Assembly: GCA_902798285.1 (NCBI GenBank)
Contig: CADBVZ010000036.1
Location: 1-46,741, forward strand
Source of the DNA: an uncultured Prevotella sp.
GTDB taxonomy: Bacteria > Bacteroidota > Bacteroidia > Bacteroidales > Bacteroidaceae
Reading direction: 5' to 3'
Length of the DNA: 46,741 nucleotides
The notes under the pieces are model-generated. The model had not been told where the DNA came from and made no database searches. It saw nothing but the letters and a program-made list of their open reading frames with translations. Of this stretch, positions 16,452 to 25,710 are shown piece by piece. The translations under genes and the position numbers were made by a program. Positions within the stretch are counted from its first letter, which is position 1, and every line of letters begins with the position of its first letter.

Positions 16452-17677
16452 TTATTCAGCTCTTAATGCCTCGATGGGGCGGATTCTTGATGCCTTATAG
16501 GCAGGGATGAGTCCTGCTATGGTGCCTGCGATGACCATCACCATCGTGGCCTCGAAGCAGACATCCAGTCCTACAGTAGGATTGACAAACAGGGTGATCT
16601 TCTCTACGCCCAGGTTGGTTACCTCATGACCCAGTGTGGCAGCATACCCACGTAACCGAAGAAAGTGGTGATAATCACGCTCTCTGTGATAATCAGTTTC
16701 AGGATGCCCCAGGGTTTGGCGCCGATGGCCTTACGGATACCGAACTCATGGGTGCGCTCCTTCACAGTAATGAGCATGATGTTGCTGACACCCACGATAC
16801 CTGACAGTAGTGTGAGCAAGCCTACCACCCAGAGGAACGTGTGGATGATGGAGAGACCCTGTTCCATCTGCATGCTCTGCGTATAGCCATTCCATATCCA
16901 GATGCTTCGCTCGTCATCAGGATGTGCCTGATGGTTCGCATTCAGACGGCGACGATAGTCTTTCTCGAAGGCCTCGTTGGCTTCCTCCGTCGTCAATCCG
17001 TGGAAGGTGAACTCAATGTTTCCAATACTGGGGTTATTGGCACCAAAGATGCCTTTGATCGTTGAATAGGCTGAATAGGCATTGCCTTCACCATCACCAG
17101 GATTCTTATAGATACCAACCACCTTGAACGAGAAATCGCCAACCTTCACGTTTTTTCCTAGCATGGCCTTATAGTCTCTGGGCTCCAGTTCTTTGGCCTG
17201 TTTGTCGTTCAGCACCAGCACCTTGCGCTTCTCTCTCTGGTCGATGTCGTTGACAAATCGCCCACAGATCAGCCTCTGCTTCACGATCTTCGTATGAACG
17301 GGATAGACACCAGCGATCTGCATACTCATGTATTGCTCGCCATGGGTAACCGTCGTATTGAAATAGTAACAGGCTCCCACCTCGTCGATGTTGTTCTTGA
17401 ATTCCGATTCGCTGGCTTCGATGTCGCGCTTGTTCAGTTGGATATAACGCCCTTCGCTCAAGCCTTGGTAGGCTTTCGAGGTCTGACCGCCATACGCCTC
17501 CATGGAGTTGGTCAGAAAATCGCCCGTCATCTTCATGGTGGCGTTGATGAGTCCGTTGCCCGCACCCAACAGCACAATGAGCATAAAGATACCCCACGCC
17601 ACAGCAAACCCTGTGAGCGTCGTACGGAGTTTATTACGCCGTGCCGTCTGCCATATTTCAGTTATTATATCATGCAT
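16452..17677 (-). pseudogene. MacB-like ABC transporter permease with a frameshift near its 3' end
   Basis: The frame from the ATG at 17677 encodes a MacB/FtsX permease (helix 1 TLTGFAVAWGIFMLIVLLGAG; IVGVSNIMLITVKERTHEFGIRKAIGAKP). It then leaves the family pattern at FGYVGML and stops at 16619. In the next frame the expected C-terminus continues (NLGVEKITLFVNPTVGLD, then AGLIPAYKASRIRPIEALRAE) to a stop at 16452, only 4 nt before the partner permease. One lost base around 16638-16642 explains this. The truncated product would lack the final membrane helix. A true mutation and a sequencing or assembly error cannot be separated here. Confidence 0.8.
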
Positions 17678-17702
17678 ATTCTTGTTCTTTTGGCACGGAT
17701 TC

Positions 17703-18422
17703 CTATTTCATCATTCCATTCATTCCGAAGGGCGAGGCATCGTGATTCAGATTCTCCTCGATTTCTCCGATGATGCCGTCCTTGATGTGAACGATCTTGT
17801 TTGTCTCATTCGCCACACCGCTTTCGTGAGTCACCACGACGATGGTCATGCCCTCGTCCTGGTTCAGTTGCTTGAGCAGCTGCATCACCTCCACAGAGGT
17901 CTTCGAGTCGAGTGCGCCCGTAGGCTCGTCGGCCAGGATGATCTGCGGACGGGTGATGAGTGCTCTGGCAATTGCCACGCGTTGTTTCTGTCCTCCCGAC
18001 AGTTCATTAGGGTAATGCTCTGCCCAATCCCGTAGTCCGAGACGCTCCAGATACTCCAGAGCCATCTGATGACGCTTCTTGCGCGACACTCCCTGATAAA
18101 ATAATGGCAACTCAACGTTTTCCACGGCGGTCTTAAAAGAGATGAGATTAAACGACTGGAAAATAAAACCTATCATCTTGTTACGATACTCGGCTGCCTT
18201 CGTCTCTGAGAGGTTCAAGATGGGGACGCCTGCCAGTTCGTAGGTGCCCGAGTCGTAGTTGTCGAGAATACCTAATATATTCAATAAGGTACTCTTACCA
18301 GAGCCCGAAGCACCCATGATGGATACGAACTCACCTTTAGCGATGTCGAGCGAGATGCCCTTCAGCACATGCAGTGGCTGCGCTCCCTGATAGGTCTTGT
18401 TGATGTCTTGTAAATGTATCAT
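17703..18422 (-). CDS. MacB/LolD-type ABC transporter ATP-binding protein
   Basis: ATPase of 239 residues that powers the downstream permeases. All nucleotide-binding elements are intact: Walker A GASGSGKST, Q-loop FQSFNL, signature LSGGQKQR, Walker B ILADEPTGALD and H-loop VVTHE. The sequence is of the LolD/MacB class, which acts on lipoproteins, antibiotics or peptides. It starts 26 nt upstream of the first permease gene. The 91-nt gap to the GntR gene upstream contains no recognisable TAnnTTTG promoter, so it may be read from the promoter at 20.6 kb. Confidence 0.94.
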   Translation of the reverse strand: MIHLQDINKTYQGAQPLHVLKGISLDIAKGEFVSIMGASGSGKSTLLNILGILDNYDSGTYELAGVPILNLSETKAAEYRNKMIGFIFQSFNLISFKTAVENVELPLFYQGVSRKKRHQMALEYLERLGLRDWAEHYPNELSGGQKQRVAIARALITRPQIILADEPTGALDSKTSVEVMQLLKQLNQDEGMTIVVVTHESGVANETNKIVHIKDGIIGEIEENLNHDASPFGMNGMMK

Positions 18423-18513
18423 TCTAATACAATCTATTTACCTTAGTTTAACTTAGTTCTGTCTGTTTGACGCCAAATACCATCGAAAAGTTTCATACTA
18501 TTGAAGAAAACTA

Positions 18514-18858
18514 CTATTCTTTAACATTCTGTAAGCTTTTGTAGGCTTCTTCAACATCTTCAATGGTGATGTCGAGCAGCTGCATCTGACGGAACAGCTC
18601 TGGCAGACGCTCCTTCATAAACTCCTGCTTACGGGCTTTGAGGATCTGCTTCTTCGCACCTTTCGTCACGAAGTAGCCCAGACCACGCTTGTTGTAGATA
18701 ATCTCCTCACGCGCCAGTTGCTCGTAGGCCTTGACGGCTGTGTTGGTATCACGGACTGACGGGATATGGTCATCGTCCTTATATACCCCAGAGAGAATCT
18801 CGTCGCACAGACGATCGGCTATCTGGATATATATCGCTTTATCATTAGTAAAAATCAT
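18514..18858 (-). CDS. GntR/YtrA-family transcriptional regulator with shortened helix-turn-helix
   Basis: The protein has the YtrA-subfamily form: winged-helix N-terminus (KAIYIQIADRLCDEILSG), wing (EEIIYNKRGLGYFV) and a short helical C-terminal tail. I start at the ATG at 18858 because it overlaps the upstream stop as ATGA; length 114 residues. Family members read roughly PSVRE-xAAxxEVN-xNTAV at the helix-turn-helix. Here PSVRD runs straight into TNTAVKAYEQL, so about eight residues (end of helix 2 and the turn) appear to be missing in frame. Whether it still binds DNA is doubtful. It is co-transcribed with the ABC pair that it would be expected to repress. Confidence 0.85.
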   Translation of the reverse strand: MIFTNDKAIYIQIADRLCDEILSGVYKDDDHIPSVRDTNTAVKAYEQLAREEIIYNKRGLGYFVTKGAKKQILKARKQEFMKERLPELFRQMQLLDITIEDVEEAYKSLQNVKE

Positions 18859-19709
18859 ACGTTCAACCATTTATTGTTAATAACCTGCATACGGGTAAAG
18901 AACTTGTACGAGAGCCAGTAGTGGATCACAACCAGTGCCCAACAACCGATGATAAACGACCAATACAGAAGGGCATTGGTTACTTCGCCATTATTGACGA
19001 TAGAGATACTCTTGTCCTCCATTCCAAACCATACGACAACCCATTCAACAACCTTGAAGAGTACGACAAAGTACAACATAACCGATACACTCGTCAGGAT
19101 AATATGCTGTTTACGGAACAGCGAACCTCCCAAGATAAAGAGCGACTGGATATACAGGCAGACGGTAAAAAGGCTGAATAGGAATAGAGACAGATTTTTT
19201 TCCACATTGAAGATCTCAGCCACCAGCGATACACTCCACATCATGACACGACCATCCATTACATCCACCAACACACGGATAGCGTCGGCTATCAGGATAG
19301 AGAGGATAGTACCTACAGCCACCAACAGCACATTATGAACCAGACATACGATATATTTCTCGAGGTTCGACACCGGCCACAGGAAATAGGCCGAGCGCTG
19401 GGGTGTTTTCTTCAGATGCCAGAAGAGCAGGCAGGCACCGAACAGCATAGCGAGACAGAAGAAGATGACATCGAAGACAACGACACTTTGTAAAAGCATA
19501 CTGTAATTACTGGCCATAGTTGCCTCACCGAACTTCTGCAAAGCATCATCATAACTCAATCCGTTAAAAGCTGCCTTTCTAGTGATGAAGATGTTTACGA
19601 AGGACAATACAATGATATAAATGGCGAACACACGATACCAGTCCTTGCGGGAAACAATGAACTGGCACTTCAGAGCCTGACCGAATCGGGTGATATTAAA
19701 TGTACTCAT
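18855..19709 (-). CDS. ABC-2-like membrane permease subunit
   Basis: Integral membrane protein of 284 residues with about six hydrophobic helices (for example near residues 27-43, 75-97, 118-140, 170-190, 205-228 and 250-268). No family signature was recognised with certainty, but its place between an ABC ATPase and a GntR/YtrA regulator, with 4-nt overlaps on both sides, identifies it as the transporter's membrane subunit. Such YtrA-linked ABC transporters respond to cell-wall-active compounds in Firmicutes; the substrate here is unknown. Confidence 0.8.
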   Translation of the reverse strand: MSTFNITRFGQALKCQFIVSRKDWYRVFAIYIIVLSFVNIFITRKAAFNGLSYDDALQKFGEATMASNYSMLLQSVVVFDVIFFCLAMLFGACLLFWHLKKTPQRSAYFLWPVSNLEKYIVCLVHNVLLVAVGTILSILIADAIRVLVDVMDGRVMMWSVSLVAEIFNVEKNLSLFLFSLFTVCLYIQSLFILGGSLFRKQHIILTSVSVMLYFVVLFKVVEWVVVWFGMEDKSISIVNNGEVTNALLYWSFIIGCWALVVIHYWLSYKFFTRMQVINNKWLNV

Positions 19710-20521
19710 TTTGACTGCGTTTTAAAGTTAAACAATAGTTCCAGATTCACCTGTGTCTCTGCGTCGTCCTCCTTACGCTCGGCAATCACTGCATTACCTT
19801 GCAGCGAAGGCTCTGCATAGAGCACCGTCTCGTCCATCTCCTGCGGACTGCGATACTCAAACACATACTGATCGGTAATCTCCTGAACCGATGCATTCAG
19901 CAATACACTGTGCTGATCGAGAATCAGAATATGATCCAGCATCTGTTCCACATCATGCACCTGATGGGTTGAGATCGTCACCATACGCTCCTCGGTCATG
20001 TTCTGTGCAATCACCTTGCGGAACTGACTCTTCGAGGGGATGTCAAGTCCGTTGGTAGGTTCGTCCATCAACAAATACTTCGTGTTCGTAGCCAATGCGA
20101 ACGACATGTAGGCCTTCTTCTTCTGACCCATCGAAAGTTCACCGAGATGAACATCGGTGGTGAGTTCGAAGTCTCTCAGACAATTCTCTAATACCTCCTG
20201 TGAATATTTGGGGTAGAAAGGCTTATAGATATCCACATACTCCGACAGACGCATCGAAGGCAACTCGAACTCCTCAGTTACGAGGAATATCTCGCGTAGA
20301 ATCTCCGGTTCCCTCTTGTAAGCATCAACATCATCACACTTTACACTTCCCTTCATGGGTCTCAGGAGTCCTGAGAGCAGATACAATAGGGTTGACTTGC
20401 CAGTACCATTCTTGCCCAACAAGCCATAAATCTTATTTTCCTCCAGTTTCAAACTGAAGTCATCGAACACCAGACGTTTTCCTCCGGCATACTTAAAACT
20501 GATGTTTTGTACTTCTATCAT
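19706..20521 (-). CDS. ABC transporter ATP-binding protein (YtrB-like)
   Basis: ATPase of 271 residues: Walker A GLLGKNGTGKST, a modified signature LSMGQKKK (Met for the usual Gly), Walker B YLLMDEPTNGLD and H-loop STHQ, followed by a C-terminal extension of about 60 residues. It is the first gene of the minus-strand run, overlapping the permease by 4 nt (ATGA). A full promoter and a palindromic operator-like site lie directly upstream, which points to repression by the GntR-family protein of the same operon. Confidence 0.93.
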   Translation of the reverse strand: MIEVQNISFKYAGGKRLVFDDFSLKLEENKIYGLLGKNGTGKSTLLYLLSGLLRPMKGSVKCDDVDAYKREPEILREIFLVTEEFELPSMRLSEYVDIYKPFYPKYSQEVLENCLRDFELTTDVHLGELSMGQKKKAYMSFALATNTKYLLMDEPTNGLDIPSKSQFRKVIAQNMTEERMVTISTHQVHDVEQMLDHILILDQHSVLLNASVQEITDQYVFEYRSPQEMDETVLYAEPSLQGNAVIAERKEDDAETQVNLELLFNFKTQSK

Positions 20522-20555
20522 AACCGTTATTAATTATTATCTTTACCTCTGTATT

Positions 20556-20579
20556 AGTGTACTACTTCAATAGTACACT
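20556..20579 (-). promoter_or_regulatory. Palindromic operator-like site, YtrA type
   Basis: Perfect 9-bp half-sites AGTGTACTA (20556-20564) and TAGTACACT (20571-20579) flank a 6-bp centre. The outer AGTGTA...TACACT halves match, as I recall, the operator described for Bacillus subtilis YtrA. The site begins 1 bp downstream of the -7 box, so it would cover the transcription start. Confidence 0.75.
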
Positions 20580-20580
20580 G

Positions 20581-20612
20581 CAAAAGTAGAATAATTATCA
20601 ATATGCTCCAAA
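20581..20612 (-). promoter_or_regulatory. Promoter of the ABC/GntR/efflux run
   Basis: Minus strand: TTTG (complement of 20609-20612), 20 nt, TACTTTTG (complement of 20581-20588). Confidence 0.82.
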
Positions 20613-20717
20613 CAATTAAGCTAAAATCTTTCATTTCTTAACACACTTTAAACATTCGTCCTCGCGTGTACATTATTTTATAATAAGATTAAAAATCAAT
20701 AAAACTTCTTGGGTGTA

Positions 20718-20749
20718 TTTGGTACATTCAATAATAATCACTAACTTTG
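20718..20749 (+). promoter_or_regulatory. Promoter of the GH3 gene
   Basis: TTTG at 20718-20721, 20 nt, TAACTTTG at 20742-20749, 33 nt before the ATG. Confidence 0.8.
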
Positions 20750-20782
20750 CTGCATCATTTCTAACCAACTTCAACTATTCAA

Positions 20783-23398
20783 ATGAAAAGTAGATTAATT
20801 CTGATTGCGATGACGATGATGCTGGGAACAACTACGTTTGCCCAGCCCAAGTATCCGTATCTGGATACCAAGTTATCAAACAAAGAGCGTGTAGAAAATC
20901 TGTTGAGCCTGCTCACGCCCGAGGAGAAAGTGGGTCTTATGATGAACAAGTCGATATCCATCGACCGTTTGGGCATCCCCAGCTACAACTGGTGGAGTGA
21001 GGCCTGTCATGGTGTTCGTCAGGGAGGTTACACCGTTTACCCCCAGCCCATTGGTATGGCTGCTGCATTCAATGCGCAACTGTTTTACGATGTATTCTCG
21101 CAGGTCAGTGACGAGGCGCGTGCCAACTGGAACCGCACCGATCACAACGACCCCAAGTTGTTCAACGTGCCCATGGGCGTCATCTACTACCCCGGTAATC
21201 CAGAACTGACATTCTGGTGTCCTAACGTAAATATCTTCCGCGATCCGCGTTGGGGTCGTGGTCAGGAGACTTGTGGTGAGGACCCCTATCTGAATGCTGT
21301 ATTAGGTGTGCAGACGGTATTGGGTATGCAGGGCAACGACGACAAGTATTTTAAGACTCACGCCTGTGCCAAGCACTATGCCGTGCATAGCGGTCCAGAG
21401 CCTCTGCGCCACTCCATGAATGTTGAGCCAACTAACCGCGACCTCTGGGAAACCTATCTGCCGGCCTTTAAGGCACTGGTTAAAAAAGGTAATGTGCGCG
21501 AGGTGATGTGTGCCTATCAGCGTTTCGAGGGTAAGCCCTGTTGCACCAGCGACCGTTTGCTCATCGATATCCTGCGCAATAAGTGGGGCTACGATGCTAT
21601 CGTCTTGACCGACTGCGATGCCATCAACAATTTCTTCAACAAGGGCCAGCACGAGACCCATAAAGATGGTCTTTCTGCCTCAGTCGATGCCGTACTGAAC
21701 GGCACCGATTTGGAATGTGGAAAGGTATTCATGTCGCTCGTTGAGGGACTTAAGAAAGGCCTCATTAAGGAGAGTGATCTCGACGAGCATCTGCGCAAAA
21801 CCCTGATGGGGCGCTTTGAGCTGGGCATGTTTGATCCTGCCGAGATGCTTCCTTGGGCCAACCTTGGAGCTGATGTCATCAGCAGCGAGAAGAACGACGC
21901 CATGGCTACTCAGGCTGCCCGCGAGTCGATGGTACTGCTTGAGAACAAGGCTAGCGTATTGCCTCTCTCAAAGAGCATCAAGACCATCGCCGTTCTTGGT
22001 CCTAATGCTGACGATGTAAACATGTTGAATGGCAACTATGGTGGTACACCTACCGAGGCTCATCAGCACTCACTGTTGGCTGGTATCAAGGCTGCTGTTC
22101 CTGGCGCCAAGATCATCTACGATAAGGCATGCGAACTGAACGACGAATACAGCACCATCCACCATCTGCAGGACTTCAACGATGGCAAGGGTGTGAAGGT
22201 GGAATTCTGGAATAATCGTGAACTCGAAGGCGAGCCCGCCAAGACCGATTATTACAACGAGCTGAACTTCTCAACCTTTGGTGCATGGGGTTTTGCACAG
22301 GGTGTCAGTCGCGACTCACTTTCTGTTCGTATTAGTGGTACTTACAAATCCACATTCACTGGCGAAATGAAGTATACACTGACAACCGATAATGGTTACA
22401 CACTGAAGGTTAATGGCGAAGTGGTAGAAGAGGCCCAGGCTGGTGGTCGTCGTGGATTCGGTTTCGGATTCGGCCGTAAGCCAGAGTATAAGTCATTCCC
22501 CGTAGAGGCTGGTAAGACTTATGATGTAGTGATAGAATATAAGCATGGTAACGGACAGTTTGCCATGCTGCGTGGCGACATCTGTGAGCGCATTCTCGTA
22601 GACTTCACTGATCTTGCCAATCAGGTTAAGGATGCCGATGCCATCATCATCATCGGCGGTATCTCAGCCCAGATGGAGGGTGAAGGTGGCGACAAGCAGG
22701 ACATCGAGCTGCCAAAGGTTCAGCAAATGCTGGTTAAGGCTATGCATAAGACTGGCAAGCCTGTTATCTTCGTGAACTGTTCTGGTTCTGCCATCGCATT
22801 TGGTAGCGTTGAAGGCGAGTACGATGCACTGCTCCAGGCTTGGTACGCTGGTCAGGGTGGTTCGAAAGCTCTGGCTGAGGTGCTGTTTGGCGACTATAAC
22901 CCTGGCGGCAAGTTGCCTGTAACGTTCTATCGCTCTAACAACGACCTGCCCGACTTCCTCGATTACTCAATGAAGAACCGCACCTATCGTTACTTCACAG
23001 GTGTGCCTCAATATGCATTCGGCTACGGACTCAGCTACACTACCTTTACACTCGGCGATGCTAAGATCTCTTCTAAGTCGATGAAGAAGGATGGTAAGGT
23101 AACACTCACCGTTCCTGTTACTAACACCGGTAAGCGCGAGGGTACTGAGACCGTTCAGGTTTACGTGAAGGCACTCGACGATGCCGGCGCTCCCATCAAG
23201 GCTCTGAAGGGATTCCAGAAACTGAGTCTGAAGTCTGGTGAGACACAGAAGGCTACCATCACACTCGATGGCGAGGCATTCGAGTACTACGACGAGAGTA
23301 TCGACGAGCTGTCTACCAAGGCAGGCCGCTATCAGATTCTCTACGGCACCTCGTCACTCGACAAGGACCTGAAAGCAATTGATTTTGTAGTAAAATAA
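20783..23398 (+). CDS. GH3 beta-xylosidase/beta-glucosidase with PA14 insert
   Basis: Exported glycoside hydrolase of 871 residues that removes terminal sugars from plant oligosaccharides. Order: signal peptide (MKSRLILIAMTMMLGTTTFAQ), GH3 barrel (about 25-340, with PNVNIFRDPRWGRGQET, KHYAVHSGPE and nucleophile Asp277 in VLTDCDAI), GH3 C-terminal domain interrupted by a PA14 module (about 460-610, FTGEMKYTLTTDNGYTLKVNGE), and a fibronectin-III-like domain (about 755-865). Cys after the nucleophile Asp, rather than Trp, is typical of the beta-xylosidase branch, so xylo-oligosaccharides are the more likely substrate. It is a single-gene unit with its own promoter; no SusC/SusD pair is present. 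Confidence 0.92.
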   Translation: MKSRLILIAMTMMLGTTTFAQPKYPYLDTKLSNKERVENLLSLLTPEEKVGLMMNKSISIDRLGIPSYNWWSEACHGVRQGGYTVYPQPIGMAAAFNAQLFYDVFSQVSDEARANWNRTDHNDPKLFNVPMGVIYYPGNPELTFWCPNVNIFRDPRWGRGQETCGEDPYLNAVLGVQTVLGMQGNDDKYFKTHACAKHYAVHSGPEPLRHSMNVEPTNRDLWETYLPAFKALVKKGNVREVMCAYQRFEGKPCCTSDRLLIDILRNKWGYDAIVLTDCDAINNFFNKGQHETHKDGLSASVDAVLNGTDLECGKVFMSLVEGLKKGLIKESDLDEHLRKTLMGRFELGMFDPAEMLPWANLGADVISSEKNDAMATQAARESMVLLENKASVLPLSKSIKTIAVLGPNADDVNMLNGNYGGTPTEAHQHSLLAGIKAAVPGAKIIYDKACELNDEYSTIHHLQDFNDGKGVKVEFWNNRELEGEPAKTDYYNELNFSTFGAWGFAQGVSRDSLSVRISGTYKSTFTGEMKYTLTTDNGYTLKVNGEVVEEAQAGGRRGFGFGFGRKPEYKSFPVEAGKTYDVVIEYKHGNGQFAMLRGDICERILVDFTDLANQVKDADAIIIIGGISAQMEGEGGDKQDIELPKVQQMLVKAMHKTGKPVIFVNCSGSAIAFGSVEGEYDALLQAWYAGQGGSKALAEVLFGDYNPGGKLPVTFYRSNNDLPDFLDYSMKNRTYRYFTGVPQYAFGYGLSYTTFTLGDAKISSKSMKKDGKVTLTVPVTNTGKREGTETVQVYVKALDDAGAPIKALKGFQKLSLKSGETQKATITLDGEAFEYYDESIDELSTKAGRYQILYGTSSLDKDLKAIDFVVK

Positions 23399-23427
23399 GC
23401 TATTATGATGGGGGTGATTTGATCGAG

Positions 23428-24312
23428 TTATCTTGTATCAGCACCCCACATCATTTTCTCACGAAGAGTGTTGAAATAGCGATGGTCTGATCGCTTCACA
23501 ACCTTGATATCATAGGGGGCACGACGGAGTGTAATCTTCGTGCCCTCTTTGCATTTCTCTGAGCGGCCGTCAATAGCCACAAGATAATTATGCGAACGAC
23601 TTTCCACATCAAGTTCGATGACCGATGAGTCAGCCAACACTATCGGACGTACATTCAGCGAATGAGGTGCTACAGCCGTCATCGAGAACACTTTAGTTCC
23701 TGGCACGATAATCGGGCCACCGTTCGAGAGTGAATAAGCTGTTGAACCTGTAGGTGTGGATATCACGAGTCCGTCAGCCTGATAGGTATTCAGGTATTGT
23801 CCGTTCACATTAGCACGTATTGAAATCATTGAAGCTGAATCGCGCTTCAGAATAGCCACATCATTCAGAGCAAAACTGAAATCACCCAGTGGTGCTCCGT
23901 CGGCCTCCACCTGAATCATAGCCCTCGATTCCACAGCATAGTCGTCGTTATGCAGTGCTTCAAGACAATGCTCTATATCGTCTGGACTGATATCAGCCAG
24001 GAAGCCCAGTCTGCCCATATTCACGCCCAGAATGGGAATGTTTTTCTTACCCACCCTACTGGCGGCCTTCAGGAAAGTTCCATCACCACCCATCGATATC
24101 ACAAAGTCGGCATCGAAATCATCGTCAGAGAACACCTTGGTAGCCCTCACGTCGAGACGCTGGTTATCCTTCAAGAAGTAATAATACTCCATGTCCACAT
24201 AGAGTTCTGCACCAAAATTGGTGATACAAGAGAGTACCTTTTGGATACTCGCCGATTTCTTGGCCTGATAAATATTGCCCAACAGGGCAAATCTTAGTTT
24301 ACGATGTTCCAT
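23428..24312 (-). CDS. nadK: NAD kinase
   Basis: Phosphorylates NAD to NADP. The 294-residue protein has the family motifs SMGGDGTFLKAAS (catalytic GGDG), GVNMGRLGFLADIS, the NAD-binding TPTGSTAYSLSNGGPI and the C-terminal IDGRSEKCKEGTKITLRRA. Length and start (MEHRKLRFALLGNIY) are normal for the Bacteroidetes enzyme. A minus-strand box TATATTTG (complement of 24332-24339) lies 20 nt upstream, without a good -33 box at the usual spacing. It converges with the GH3 gene; no terminator hairpin was seen in the 29-nt gap. Confidence 0.95.
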   Translation of the reverse strand: MEHRKLRFALLGNIYQAKKSASIQKVLSCITNFGAELYVDMEYYYFLKDNQRLDVRATKVFSDDDFDADFVISMGGDGTFLKAASRVGKKNIPILGVNMGRLGFLADISPDDIEHCLEALHNDDYAVESRAMIQVEADGAPLGDFSFALNDVAILKRDSASMISIRANVNGQYLNTYQADGLVISTPTGSTAYSLSNGGPIIVPGTKVFSMTAVAPHSLNVRPIVLADSSVIELDVESRSHNYLVAIDGRSEKCKEGTKITLRRAPYDIKVVKRSDHRYFNTLREKMMWGADTR

Positions 24313-24351
24313 TCTTTAGACCTTTTGGGTGCAAATATAATTAAAATATGG

Positions 24352-24424
24352 AACACAAAGACACAGAGAGACAGAGTTTTTTGTTTTTTTATTAAAAATC
24401 TCTGTATCTCTGTACCTCTGTGTT
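24352..24424. repeat. Dispersed palindromic CACAGAG repeat, copy A
   Basis: A long imperfect inverted repeat: AACACAAAGACACAGAG-type left arm, T-rich centre, CTCTGT-rich right arm ending in CTGTGTT. It shares a 25-nt T/A-rich core (24374-24398) with copy B at 33900-33971. It sits between nadK and the DJ-1-like gene, which diverge. Confidence 0.75.
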
Positions 24425-24475
24425 AGATTAAATTTGTATCTTTGCAGTCAGAAAACCAAATAAAAGATAAGTATT

Positions 24476-25048
24476 ATGGCAAAAGTTTATGTATTCCTGG
24501 CTGACGGCTTCGAGGATGTCGAGGCCCTGATTCCCATCGACGTACTGCGTCGTGGCGGTGTTGATGTTATAACGGTGAGCACCACCGAGTTTCCTCTTGT
24601 AGAGTCGGCCCATGGCGTAAGCATCGAGGCTGATCTCCAGTTTGATCAGTCCGACTATACTGATGCCGATCTGCTGATGCTGCCGGGTGGTATGCCAGGA
24701 GCCAGCAATCTGTTTGCCCACGAAGGAGTGTGTCAGGCAATCAAGGCACAGTTCGATGCCGGTAAGAAGGTATCAGCCATTTGTGCTGCTCCGGCCGTTG
24801 TGCTCGCCCCGTTGGGTATCCTTAATGGCAAAAAAGCTACCTGCTATCCTGGTTTTGAGAAAGCTCTCGCTGAAACAGGCGCCACCTATACGGCCGACCT
24901 TGTAACCGTCGACGGTACTGTCACCACAGCTGAGGGTCCTGCCGCCGCGTTCCCATACGCTTACGAACTCCTGTCGCAGTTGGTCGACAAAGCGACTTCT
25001 GACCAGATCGCCGAAGGCATGCGCTTCAAACATTTAATGCAGAAATAA
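24476..25048 (+). CDS. DJ-1/PfpI-family protein
   Basis: Member of the DJ-1/ThiJ/PfpI superfamily, 190 residues, often annotated as a glyoxalase III-like or deglycase-type stress protein. Visible features are [11 protein letters not shown] with conserved Glu16, [14 protein letters not shown], and the nucleophile elbow with Cys103 in VSAICAAP. The box TATCTTTG at 24437-24444 lies 31 nt before the ATG. The stop codon overlaps the next start (TAATG), so it heads an operon with ispD and recG. The activity cannot be decided from sequence. Confidence 0.9.
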   Translation: MAKVYVFLADGFEDVEALIPIDVLRRGGVDVITVSTTEFPLVESAHGVSIEADLQFDQSDYTDADLLMLPGGMPGASNLFAHEGVCQAIKAQFDAGKKVSAICAAPAVVLAPLGILNGKKATCYPGFEKALAETGATYTADLVTVDGTVTTAEGPAAAFPYAYELLSQLVDKATSDQIAEGMRFKHLMQK

Positions 25049-25710
25049 TGGACTATATCATCATTGTAGCAGGTGGCAAGGGATTACGCATGGGGACCGA
25101 TATACCCAAGCAGTTCCTGCCCATTGGCGGCAAACCGGTGCTGATGCGCACACTGGAGCGGTTCCGTGCCTATTCTGCCGATCTGCAGATCATCCTCGTT
25201 CTACCCGAGGCCCAACAGGACTATTGGCATCAACTCTGCGCAGAGTATCACTTCGATGTGGAATACACGCTGGCTAATGGCGGACAGACGCGATTCCACT
25301 CCGTACAGAACGGACTGGCCAAGGTGCCCGATGATGCCATTGGTGTGGTTGGTGTTCACGATGGCGTACGTCCATTCCCCAGCATCGAGGTAATTCGTAA
25401 TTGCTACGAGACCGCCCGCACAGCCAAGGCCGTCATTCCCGTGATCCCCGTAGTCGAGACAGTGCGCCATCTCGAAGGTGAGCAATCCAAGACAGTACCT
25501 CGCAATGACTACCGATTGGTGCAGACACCACAGACGTTCGATATCCAGTTGCTAAAGGCGGCCAACCGCCAGCCCTACAATGATGGTTTCACGGATGATG
25601 CCTCGGTGGTAGAGTCGTTCGGCTATGAGATTACCTTGGTAGAAGGCAATCGCGAAAATATCAAGATCACCACTCCCTACGACATGAAGATTGCTGAAGT
25701 TCTCATATAA
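25048..25710 (+). CDS. ispD: 2-C-methyl-D-erythritol 4-phosphate cytidylyltransferase
   Basis: Third step of the MEP pathway for isoprenoid precursors: MEP plus CTP gives CDP-ME. The 220-residue protein has the CTP-binding loop [19 protein letters not shown], the acidic segment [17 protein letters not shown] and TDDASVVE, all in the family order and at normal length. It overlaps the DJ-1-like gene and recG by one base on each side (TAATG), a sign of translational coupling. Confidence 0.95.
   Translation: MDYIIIVAGGKGLRMGTDIPKQFLPIGGKPVLMRTLERFRAYSADLQIILVLPEAQQDYWHQLCAEYHFDVEYTLANGGQTRFHSVQNGLAKVPDDAIGVVGVHDGVRPFPSIEVIRNCYETARTAKAVIPVIPVVETVRHLEGEQSKTVPRNDYRLVQTPQTFDIQLLKAANRQPYNDGFTDDASVVESFGYEITLVEGNRENIKITTPYDMKIAEVLI

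Noticed and set aside
20522-20780. Small gene in the intergenic region upstream of the GH3 gene
   Set aside because: No frame with a plausible start and composition; the stretch is explained by two divergent promoters and the palindromic operator.
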